This document shows positions 10,201 through 21,600 of a DNA stretch of 64,000 bases, piece by piece; positions within the stretch are counted from its first letter, which is position 1, and each line of letters begins with the position of its first letter. The stretch is from the NCBI GenBank assembly GCA_004026145.2, contig CP034977.1, positions 7,392,239 to 7,456,238 of the forward strand, given 5' to 3'. This stretch comes from Takifugu bimaculatus. Lineage: Eukaryota; Chordata; Actinopteri; Tetraodontiformes; Tetraodontidae. The translations under genes and the position numbers were made by a program. The notes below the pieces were generated by a model that ran no database searches, had not been told where the DNA came from, and saw only the letters and a list, made by a program, of their open reading frames with translations.

Positions 10201-13200
10201 TGACATGTAACCAGTTACAGAGAATTTGGCACTTTGTCTCCGTGGCCAGATTGTAAAGAGAAAGCTACAAAACCAGCTAGATGGGAATCGTAAACTGGTG
10301 CACGGCGCCAATTACAACCATCTTCCAATGCGTGCGGATATGAGATCCTTTAACTGACGTCCACGTTTTACATCATTCTGAATACCTGTAGTATAAAATG
10401 TAGATCCATGTTAACAAACGTTCACCATCGTCAAATAGACATATTTGAATGAAACCTACTGAAGTTGACACAACCGGAGATGCGGGTCTCCAAGCCTGAG
10501 CTGGAGTTAAGTGTTCTAGTCCACACGGGAGCAGGGAAACTAACACGTGGAGCTCAGAACACAAGATGCACACCAATGCAGACTGCAGAACAAAACAGAA
10601 GACTGGAGATGTGCTTCGCCTCGACGTGCGACAAACAGGAAGCGGCTCGGTTGTGATTAAGAACGGACGCCGATTAACTCAGACGGAGTTTTACGTCCTT
10701 TTGTCCTGTCGGGTAACCGTCACACTCCTTTTGGAGGAACTTCCTTTGCTTGGAAACTTATTTTCAGACGACCGCTTGTCTGATCTGGCCGTTATTTTGT
10801 TGAATTCACATTGGTGGCAGCTAAAATGCGATTTTTTTTTTGGGGTCATGTCAGGCCGACACTTAGTTCAACCACCAAAAACACCAAAGCTTCCCGTTTC
10901 TGTCCATCACTTCGAACCCTTTGGTTCATTCAAACATTGTTCTGATCATTAAAAACAAAAATCTTTTGACTCGTCTTCAAAAACTGAATTCAAGAATCCG
11001 TTTGCGCAGGTAAAAACCACTGATTTCGTCAATATTGTGCTGCAAAGCAAACTGTCCCCTTCCGATTTTTGACGTTGCAGCCACGAGGTATAAGAGTAAA
11101 GGACAGCTTGTTCTGCAATTAAATAGTAAAGAAGCAAAACTGTGATGAGGCAAAGTCAATCGAATTAGCCCTGGATATGCAGGGGGCTGAATGTTAGCGT
11201 AATACCTCACTCCCATCTAAAGGGTGCACATGCTTTGGATATTAATAAAGAATCTGTTGAGATTATTCCATAAAACAAGAACCACACCAAAGAACAATAA
11301 GATGTTAATAACCTCGTAACAATCTCATGGAAAAAAAGTTGCCAAGTAAAATACCCCGTAAAAACAAGCCATTCTTTCCAGTTCAGCTACAAAGAGTGGA
11401 CGTATGTGGGAGCGTTGGCTCGTTACCAAGGCTGAGCGCTGCTTTAGCGCTATCTGCGTTTGGTTTTATGTACCAAAAAGCACCGAGTGTTGCAGCGATC
11501 CTGCAAATACACCACTTCTAAAGTGTCTCTTTCCCACTGCAGGCTACAGAGTGTGAACACCACCACTGCCTTTTCATGTGCTGCAGAAAGGAGAACGCTT
11601 GTGTGGGCCAACAGCCTGCTGACACGGCTTTATGGTGGTGCTTTTTGATCAGGATCCAGGAAAACAACACCTCTGGAAATTCTCCAAAACCGTACCGCGT
11701 GTCGACACTACATAAATACAAACACGACGTATAAATCTGTGACGCAATGCAGATTTGGTCAAAATCAACGTGCTCGGATGGTGGTTTAGACACGGTGCAG
11801 AGGGGCAATAAGTCACGTATCACGTTACTGGCCATTAGATTGAAGGCAGCAGTACAACATTGACTTACCCCATACCAGGAGGACCCCTCCTGCCGCGGTC
11901 ATAACCACCAGAGTCATAGCCGCCACGCCCTCTGCCTCTGTAGCCTCCTCCCTCGGAGCGGTCTCCCTGGTCACGTCCAAACCTCCCACTACCTTCGGCT
12001 GATGCACAGAAAATGCTAAATCACCAAACAGCCTTGGAGCAAATCTTATAGAAAATTTATAGAAAAAAAAGAAATTGCTTGTACATTCGCTCCATCTGTC
12101 ATAGCCACCGGAGCCGCCTTGTCCCTGGCCTCCTCCATAGGTGCTAGAGCCACCTTGCCCCTGGCTTCCATAACTCTGCTGTCCATAGCCATCACCTCCC
12201 TGCCCCTGGCCACCATAGGAGCCACGCTGTGCATAGTTGTCTCCTCCTTGCCCCTGGCCACCATAGGCGCCACGCTGTGCATAGCTGTCTCCTCCCTGCG
12301 CCTGCGCCTGCGCCTGGCCCTGGCCGCCATAAGAACCTTGCTGCTCAAAGGATGACTTGTCTCCATACCTTTTTAGTGGAAAGATCCAATAGCACCAATG
12401 AATGATTGCTGGGCTTTTTCGAGTTAGCAATTTAGATGAAGCTGATCTGTACTAGACCCTTACCCAGCTGAATCTGCACCTCCATAGTTATATCTTTGGT
12501 TCTGAGACTGCGGGTAAGCATCTGTCAAAATCCAAAATTCGAGTTAGATGAGTAACAGTTTCTTGCAAAACAATCTTTAGCGCATCTTCAGACTAAGATG
12601 CTACTAAGGTTGATCAGGTACTATGCAATGGGAAAATACAAAACTCGAATTTACAGCTGATAAATGACAATAGAAATGCACGTTAAAAGCCGCACGTTTA
12701 TAAGAAAAAAGATGCTGTTTACAGTCAGATCCCACTATACCTTGAGTTGCACCTTGCTGTCCAAAGCCACTGTAGCTCTGTCCTCCAAAAGAGCCATTAT
12801 TCCCTTGGCCATAGCTCTGTAAAACAAAAAGCACTGAGTTGATTTTAAATGTTGGAAACTTCCAAAGAATAACAGCAAGTTGGGGAGAGGACTTGCCTGG
12901 CCCTCCTGCTGACCGCCGTAGGCTCCATAGCTGTAAATAGAAAGCATGTCATTTAAATCAAAAATAAAATCCAGTTGGGATTTCCTACACAGGCACACAA
13001 ACGACGAGTGGATAATGACAGTATGAAATAATTGTGCGTTTCTAAATTAAGATTACCTTTGTGAGCCGCCATAGCCCGAATCTGAAAGGGAAGCGGATTT
13101 GCGTGAGTGCAAAACAAGAAGCGACCCGGTAAATCGTCAATTTAATGATCGGTCAAATTAAGATGAAGTGAGGGACGGCATTTTTAGGTGGGAAGAGATA

Positions 13201-13947
13201 AAAAGTTAATATAGCAACTTGCTAATGAAAAATATGGCGAAAAATATGGCAAAAAACGACAGAGAGGCTATAAATAGCTAAATAAATAGCTTGCTAATCG
13301 AAAAGCACAGCGCGCGCGCTTGGCTCCGTGCTGCATATGGGCCGACAAGTATGACTGCAATATTTGCATAGTTTAAGTATCCCTCTTGGGGGATGGGGTG
13401 TGTTTTTTTAATCAAAGATTATTTTTTTACCGTCTCTAGCCTCTGGAAAAAACAAAGTGAACCATGCAGTCAGCTAAAATGGTGGTCAACCAAGTTTCGG
13501 TTTAGGCTAAAGCTAACGAAGCCTGCTGCAATGCTTAATAAAAATGATCTTAAAACTTTTCTTTTTTAAACAAAATCTAAACACACTACGTCAACATTCG
13601 ACCAAAAGACGCGACACGTGTATTATTCATTGGTTCATGAAGTAGAGTTACAAACAAAGAAATGTTCATATTTGCTAGCATGGGACACTTGCTAACGCTA
13701 GCTACAACGGCCCAATCCGCCCAATCAATATCGTACACTAGTAAGGCAGAGATAATGTTTATTACAAATTATGCCTGCTTCTACTAGACACTGAAATATT
13801 CCTCAAGTAAATAAGTAAGATAACTTATTTTAAATAGGAGCTAAACGGTGTAGCTAACAGTTTAACTAACATTTCAAGAACGTCTACGCAAAAATTACAA
13901 CCTAACTCAAATTACTTTATTATACCATATGACTTACCAGTGGCCAT
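7296..13947 (-). CDS. taf15: TAF15, FET-family RNA/DNA-binding protein
   Basis: Nuclear RNA-binding, TFIID-associated FET protein, about 457 aa. Exons (minus): 13938-13947, 13431-13442, 13057-13081, 12897-12930, 12741-12816, 12464-12521, 12085-12368, 11869-11998, 9945-9979, 9419-9451, 9216-9325, 8429-8559, 8239-8346, 8074-8155, 7908-7996, 7718-7835, 7296-7335. Order: SYGQ-rich prion-like N-terminus; GGDRGGYKNYGG and DNSDNNTIFVQGL, which favour TAF15 over FUS/EWSR1; RRM over four exons; RGG; RanBP2 zinc finger (CPNSSC, CNKC); RGG; C-terminal PY-NLS ending RERPY. Several exons are microexons (10, 12, 25, 33-35 nt). The exon 12897-12930 donor is GC. Exon 8429-8559 has one extra base that breaks the conserved VSFDDPP, giving a stop if real. 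The 12085 donor (GAAT/GTACAA) is weak; another at about 12107 keeps phase. Confidence 0.94.
7669..7686 (-). promoter_or_regulatory. CTCF-like motif in taf15 intron
   Basis: TGGCGCCCTCTGGTGGTT agrees at about 14 of 18 positions with the reverse-oriented vertebrate CTCF core. This is a motif match only; occupancy is unknown. Confidence 0.5.
8593..9054. mobile_element. hAT-type non-autonomous element, copy 2 (462 bp)
   Basis: Nearly identical to the element at 1370-1858, with the same termini. It is flanked by a perfect 8-bp duplication ATCTAATG (8585-8592 and 9055-9062). It lacks a block of about 27 bp near a repeated TTTTTCTCC in copy 1, consistent with slippage or recombination. It lies in the taf15 intron that splits the RRM, its near end only 33 bp from the acceptor of exon 8429-8559. 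Confidence 0.93.
12180..12330 (-). repeat. Tandem 48-bp coding repeat in taf15 prion-like domain
   Basis: Within exon 12085-12368 the protein repeats a roughly 16-residue block of the type GGDxYAQRGxYGGQGQ. There are two strong copies and a third degenerate copy ending SYGSQGQ. They are preceded by an alternating QA tract encoded by GCGCCT-type repeats near 12300-12320. Confidence 0.85.
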
Positions 13948-14480
13948 CTTTTATTATGTGATGTGTTGGAAACGCAACTAAGTATAATTTTTTTTAATTA
14001 AAAACTTAAGCTGACAGGATTGCGCCACAAAAGGCTAAACGCACACTACAACCTTTACTTCCGTAGTTCTTCTTCTGCTGCTTCTAGAGCTATTTCTTCT
14101 TCTTCGAAATGAGTGAAAATAATCACAATATCGCCATCTTGTGTTAGTGACTGAGGATTGACTATAATGAATGTCGGTCAATACATTTACAGCTTGTAAA
14201 TGAATTGTTCATTTTAACAATTTATTTACCTAATTTTTCACATATCAATACATTTTCACGTAGTTGGGCAGGAATAATGTATGCATTATATGTGGTGTTA
14301 TCTTCATACACTTATTAAGTTATTGTGTTGTGTATAAATACATGATGGCATTTCAGAAACCAACTTGGCGCATGCATAATTTATTGATTTTCCATATTTT
14401 TGGCTCTCTTGTGAGTGTATTTCCATTACTATACTGGTTATCAGTTGTCAAAGTTACTCAAACGCAATTAGTGACACCAT
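13948..14480. promoter_or_regulatory. taf15 upstream region
   Basis: This spans from the taf15 start codon (AAAAGATGG context) to the end of the por transcript. On the minus strand an ETS-type site CGGAAGT lies at 14057-14063, about 110 bp upstream of the start, typical of TATA-less housekeeping promoters. The rest is AT-rich with no gene that I recognise. Confidence 0.5.
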
Positions 14481-15620
14481 GATTGACAATTTATTCAAGT
14501 TTATTCATCCAAAATTTCCATTAAAGTCAAATAATTCCACAATAAGCTGAAAGAAAGCTGACAATATGGGGTAAAGTGGTTTTCCATCACAATATAAACA
14601 TGGAAGGAATGCATTTTACAAAGAGAATAAAACATCTGACTTTAATGTCAACATATAAGGCAGTGTTAAAAAGGCACTGAAAATGTTTCACACATTGTTT
14701 CCACGCAATAATGCATATGTATATAGATATATTTAAACAATGAACATACATTTTGCTGCCATATAACAAATCCAAGTACTGTCTAATGCATATAAAAGTG
14801 AACTGCCTTTTCGGGGATGGGGAGTCAGGTTTGAGGATCATTTAAAATATTTCAGAATTTTTATAAAAATACGATTCCTCCCAATTCCATTTCCAGTCCA
14901 TTTAAAGATAGGCTTTAATGAGAAATAAAAAACATACATTATATCTTGAAAAGATGGCATCCTTTGCAACTGGCTCAAGATATCAGTGTTATTGAATAAA
15001 ATCAAAAGTAGTACATGCATAAGAGGAAAAACCTCTCATTAAAAAGGTCAACATAACTACCACGAATGATCGAAACGATCCATCACGGCGTGACACCTAC
15101 AAAGCATCGACTTTGATGAGTGTTTACTGCGGGAGAGTTGTTTATCCACGTAGGTTTGAAATGTCCAACCTCCGATTATTACTTTGTGCATCTTAAGTTT
15201 TGGTGCAGCCAGTCTGTGTCGTAAACCCTTTAAAATGTTGGATCATAAAGAGAGCTCTCATCAGGTGACAAAGGGAACCACTCAACCCTATTGACATTAT
15301 GATAATATATCACAAGTGTGCAGACCTGCAAGTAAACAAAACTAGAGAGTTCTTCACTTGAAACACACCTGGCAGGTTTGACTTCAACGGCAACTATATT
15401 TCTTAAATTTAGTGGGCTTACTAACAAAACCTGCAGAGGTAGGGCTTACCATCTTGCTACCTGTAGTTCTTGATGGTTCTCATGTACATGCACATATATG
15501 TACACACACGCACATATATATATATATTCTACTGTGATAAAAGACGACAAAAGGCTTAAAAAAAAAAAAAAAGCATAATCTTCAGTTGAATATTGCAACT
15601 GCTACAGAACCCGAGGTCGT
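14481..15620 (-). other. por 3' UTR
   Basis: From the por stop at 15621 down to two minus-strand AATAAA signals at 14490-14495 and 14500-14505. It is AT-rich. It contains short TATATA and poly(A) tracts near 15515 and 15560 and no supported open frame. Confidence 0.65.
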
Positions 15621-18600
15621 TTAACTCCAGACGTCCTGCGAGTAGCGTCCCTTGGTCATCAGTTTCTTGATGTAATCTGTGGCCTGGCTCCGCGTCATTT
15701 CTCCCTGCTCTTCTGCTATCTCGTAGAAGGCCAGCTGTACATCTTTGGCCATGTTCCTGGCATCGCTAAAAACACATCATCGACAATGTGCGGTTAATGG
15801 AAAAGAAATCCTGAGGGTGGGTTTGGCGTTTGACCAACGCTGAGACAAATTCAACCAACACCGGTGTTTCGTTTGTCAACTTACCCACAGATGTAGATGT
15901 GAGCATTTTCTGAATGGATCAACTTCCACACATGCTCCTTGTTGGCCTTTAGCAGATGCTGCACATAGACCTTTAAAAGAAAAAAGAACCAATTCATGAA
16001 GATGACAACTTAGCTCATCAGTTTATTCTGAAAGCTGACTCCTGCATGCAGCCCAGTTCAGATGCCTAAAAAGAGTGGGTCAACTCCACCTTGTGTTCCT
16101 GGTCTCTGGAGAAGGCAACATTCAGCTGCGTCAGTGCACCATTCTTCTCCGCTTCTTCCAATTCCTCCTGGTAAAGGTAATCTTCATTCTTGTGTCTGCA
16201 GCCAAAATACATCACAGTCTCTCCAACCTCCTTCCCTATAAATAGGGGAAAAAAGCACAGAAAAATTGGAACATTGCAAAAAAAACCTATTCTGAGCAAA
16301 TCTGAAAACCCTTTCAAACATGAAAAAGTTCTATCGTACTTTTACCTGTATCCACAATGACCTATTTATTTAAAAACGTATCCATAAATAACAAATAATA
16401 AAATAACCTTTACACCTTCTTTTATGGTTGTTCAGATATTTTATGCCAACATTTTACTGCAACCAAGAACGGGCAGAAAAATATGAACCATCTCAAGGAC
16501 TTTGACCCCCTCAAGGACAAACAAACCTTGTTCCTTGAGCCAGCCTCTCTCTTGGATAAAGCCCACGAAGGGAGCTATGCCCGTCCCAGGGCCGACCATG
16601 AGCACCGGGTTGGTGGCCTTGAAGGGCAGCCGGAATTGGGACTTTCGGATATACATGGGAACCATGGACTTGTGGCCGTTATCAGATATCAGTTTGTTCT
16701 TCAGCCAGTTGGTGGCAACTCCCTTGTTAAGGCGGCCGGTCTTCGTTTGGTACTCCACCACGACTGCACAGATATGGATACTGTTGGGGTGAACCTTCAG
16801 AAAGGAGGAAAATGATAATCAGGAATTGTGACAAGCAGGAAATAAAACACACGGAAACAGATATCCTTCCAAAGGGGACCTTTAAGGGGCAGCCGATAGT
16901 TCTCGAAGGCCTCCACAGGGATAAAACGACTTCAATGAATTGGATTAATTTAAGTTACCGAGACGTGTCTGAATTAAAAGTCCTAAGTTACCTTAGAGGA
17001 GGAGGCAATGGAATAATAGCGAGCTTGGAGACGAGGTAGAAGCTCACACAGATGGTCAATAGGAGGCCTCAAAGAAGGCATGTCTTCCAAGATGGCCAGA
17101 ATGTTCCTGCAGGCATCCAACACCCAGTTCTGGTAGAGTGACTGCAAAAATAAAGAAAAAAAAAATACACTGAACGTCCCAGAAACAATTAGAGGAGAAA
17201 CACCGTGCACTCCAGGTTGGCATATGCCAACATATGCGTCGCTATAGTCCATAAAAACCTTTCACTTCCATGTCTAAACCCTTCATTGTAACACCACACC
17301 CTGCACAGGTGCCACAGACCTTGCCCTCGGGTGAGGAGGAGGCCATTTTGCGCAGATTCTCCTGGTCTTTGCCATCGGTGGCGTACTGCGCCAGCTCATA
17401 GAGGACGTTCGTGCGAGGCGGTTGCGTGATGTCCAAGTAGTGCGTGAGAGCCGTGCGATAGGTGGTGGGGCAGGGAAAAGGGTGTTTTTTATTGGACTCC
17501 TCTGGAAAAACAAACAAACAATTAAGGCATATTTTACAGACTCAAGTAATAATCCATTAAAAGTCCTCTTTGTTATTCAGTATACGACCATGAGAACATT
17601 CTCAAAGAAATTAATGACCCGTCTCTGTCATGACTTTTGCGTGATAAACATGGGTATACAGAGATAATAGCGTGCAATTCACATCAGTTTAAATGAGGCG
17701 ATCCTGCACGCTCAGATACGTGACAACACATGAGCTCAAGGTCCTTGTGTGGATTCAGCGCTGTACCATCAAGGTTGTTGAGAGAGATTACGACATCAAG
17801 GTCAACTCCAAGGACTTGTCCCAGCTTGTTCACCAGTGCTGAGTCATTTGTGGGGAAAACGGCAACGTGGTCTCCCGACTCGTACCTGAAAATACAACCA
17901 AAACCGTGACCTTGAGCCATGAAACATTTACAGGAGATGTGAGACAACCAAACTGACCTGATTTTGGAGCCTGTTATGTCCAGTTCCAGGTGCATGAGGT
18001 GTCTCTCGCCACCTTTGTTAAGCCTGCGGTTGACAGTGACTGGGGCCAGGAAAGGGTTCTTTGAATCAAAGGGTCTAAAACGGACAAAAGCAATATTTCA
18101 ATGCAGAAATGAAACCACAGAAAAAGAAAAAAAAGATGTCCACTAGGGGGCAGAGCTACAGCTAATACAAACACTTAACAAGGTGCTGTCGTGAGTTCTT
18201 CAGTACTTACGGCTTTTGGACCTCAAAACTTTTCAGACGCCCGATCTCTCCACTATACACCTTGTTCATGTTAATATCAGTGTGCACCTTCAGCTCGTAC
18301 TGCCGTATGCTGCAAGAAAAAAATAACTGGCCATTAATCTCCGCAGACATAACAAATTATGAGAGATGCGAGGGCCTACTTGGCTAATTACGGTGCTAAT
18401 GCTTATGTGACACGCATATGTTGATGTTTATGAAGGACAGAAATCTTTGCTGATCTAAATTTTTTAAAGGTATAATTATATTTAACGCAAAGGTCTGCTT
18501 AACATGGACATCATATCAAATCCACCTTTCAAATGACAAAGACAATGCTAAGATGTTAGCTCAAGCACTGACCACTGAGACGCCTGCTTGTATTAACTGG

Positions 18601-21600
18601 ATTAACTCACCTTGATTCATCTCCTAAGGGCTCCACTCCAAAGTGCTCGCATACTGCCGGCCAGAACTGCTCTCTCCATGAAACAAAATCTTCTTCAAGG
18701 CTGAAATAAAGGGGAAAAACTGTCGGTAGTAAGTACTTTAAAATGCCCGTTTGCTGAAGACAAAGCGCCTGTTCTATTAGCGTCTATTACAGGCTCATAG
18801 AGATCATTTCTTTAGCCACACTCACTTGCCATCATCATCTCCTAAACCGAGGTCAAAGATGCGTTTGGCCCCAAGTTCTTCCAGTCTTTTGTCAACGTAT
18901 TTTCCCATGGCGTTGTAGTGTTCATAGGTCTTGTTCCCCAAAGCAAATACCTGAAGATAGCACACAGCAGGAATTTGGGAACTACAGCCGATTTCTTGCC
19001 TAATTACCCTAGAAAATGATTTAAAACACATTTTTATGCAGCATAAATGAAGGAAAAGCGAATGTGTCCAGAAGTCTCATTTAGATTTTCTGTAAAATCT
19101 AAACACACTATTTACTTTTGCCCTTTTAAAATCTTAAACAGGCACGTTTTGAAGCATGTGTAATAACAAATAAATTCAGACTGACGGTGTAGTTGAGTCC
19201 AGAGAGGTCTTCATCGTCATTCTCCTGCAGCCAGTCATAGAAGTCCTGGGCGTTGTCGGTCGGGTCTCCTTCTCCGTACGTCGCCATGCAGAATATGGCA
19301 AGAGAGTTTTCGATCTCGGACAGGCGAGCCAACTCCGCCTGAAACATCCCACAAACATCGTTATTGATCTAAAAAAAAGTCAAGTTCTAAGTACATTTTT
19401 AAAAATACGTCGCAAGATTTTATTTTGTTCACCTATTTTGCCAAAATAGATACAATAATATTGTGTATGTATTTGGACATCACGCTGGTGATGAATTCTT
19501 TGTGAATTTACCATATCGTACTCCTCTGGGTCAGCTGCCATGCCTTTCATTCCATACCGCTGAGCATCTTTAGACAGCCGATTAGCAAATTCCTCTCCTG
19601 TTCCCGTCTGGGAGCCATAGAAAACAATAATGTTCTTGCCCTGGTAACAAACACAAACAAACAAGAGATTCAGATCCGTTTTCTAAAAGTCTGCAGGCTA
19701 AAATAAACCCGCTAGCTCTGTAAATTTGCTGCCCGTCACAGCGTTTGTAACAAGGGAATGGCCCCATGGAGCTCCATCTGCTCCTGTTTTTGTGAGAACT
19801 TTCATATGGTGCCAGTTGAGTATCAACCAAACTTCCATCCAAAGTTTTACTTTTTTGTCACTATTTCTTTGTCTTATTTTACAGCAAAACAAGCGGGTTC
19901 TGAATCAAAAGCAGGATTTTACGCAGGATTTTAAGAGCTAAAGGCTACAAACAGTAGAGAAAACAAAGAGATTACGTTACAGACTGCACAAATTAACTTT
20001 TAATGTATTTATCACATTAAGTAAAGGAGAAATTTTCACAAACCACCTAAACTCACTCACCATTTTCTTCATTTTCTCAATGAAACTGGTCTCCCTTGTG
20101 GAAGGTGCTCTGAGGGGGAGGAAGACAAGACGTCAGCACAATTAGGGCAGGTCTGACGATATAAACCACAGTGCTTTATATTCACAGACAAGTAACAACT
20201 GTTATTTCCCAATTATTACACGGTAGTTAGAATTTCCCAGTTGAAGCTGGTGTTCAGGACTGGATGAAAAGAATCACAGGGTTGCTGAAGAAAGAAGGGC
20301 ACACGGCTCATTTGGAGAGCCGAATCAAAGGAAAGACCACTTAAGAGGAATAAAGGTCTGAGTGGATCATGTAAAACACATCACAAGGCTCCCGAAAAGA
20401 CGTCACAATGGATTAATATACTGTCAATATATAACGCTGCAGTGTACAGAGTTCAGGTGAGTGGAGTCCATTCCACTTGCCATAAAAGCTTGTGCCTCTA
20501 AAGAAGCCTGACCCAACTCTTTTTTAGCCTAGCTACCTTCTTCCTATGCCAAAACACAGAATTAACCTACCCCCACTGGTGTTTTACACACATGCCTAGG
20601 CCTAAAATGCGTCAAGCTATTAAGAAATGGGTTCCAGGTGGCGGCTACAATTTATCGTCTCTGGCCGGTGCACCACGTGGCGTGGAGTAGAGGGTAGGAG
20701 GGCAACCACGCCGTTGGAACCTGGCACTTTGCTCTTTTGGAGGAGGAAAAGGATGAGAAATGCCCAAAACGAGACCATCCCACCCAGAGAACGCCACAGC
20801 GGGGACCGTGATCTCTTCACACTGGGCAGACCTGAGGGACGCGGGAGTCTAGACACATTTGGGAGAAGATTCAGGAAGATGGAGAAGGCTCTTGGACCTC
20901 CTGCTGCGTGACGACGCCAGGCCTCACGTTGCTGGAGTGTGTCAGCAGCTCCTGGAAGGCATCGATGCCGTTGACAAGGCAACTCTGGGACATTGAGTTT
21001 TGCGTCAACCACTGCGTGATGATGCAGGTTTGGGAGGAGATGCCTGAGAACATCCATCGCCTCATCAGGGCCATGCCCAGAGTGTTCCAGTGTATACAGG
21101 CAGGTAGAAGCCACAACAAGCTGGATCAGCCTGAGAGCTCATTTCCCCCCATTTCATTCTGCATGATATTTTATCTCGAGCGGGTAATAATTCATGTTTC
21201 TAACAATAATGCTTACATCACCGACAATCAGAGGTGATATCTGCTGTTACAATAAATGACATCATGACATCTAACCAGATCTGAGGCTTAAAGATGCCCG
21301 AGGAAATTAAATAAAACATTACGCTGGTATCCTGTGACTCACGACAAAACAGGCCACCCACGACAACGGTGTCAACATTTTAACCAAAAACATGCGGAGA
21401 CCTTGTTGCAAGGCTCAGAAATTTGTAGTCAAACCGATTTCACCAGCATCTGTTACATAACCTACGGGGAAAATTGGTCTTCAAAACTAGTTAGCGTCTC
21501 GTCAATAAACAAAAACAGAAAAATGACAACAAACAGTGACAAGGTTAGCCGCTAAATCGGAGTCAAAGCTCCGGCACTATAAAACAGACCACAAAGTCTG

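Noticed and set aside
7296..13947. Assignment of the FET gene as fus or ewsr1
   Set aside because: The GGDRGGYKNYGG and DESDNSDNNT segments and the adjacent mmp28 favour taf15.
20620..21114. Minus-strand 164-codon open frame in por intron 1
   Set aside because: Antisense shadow of a decayed Tc1-like transposase; not an alternative por exon.
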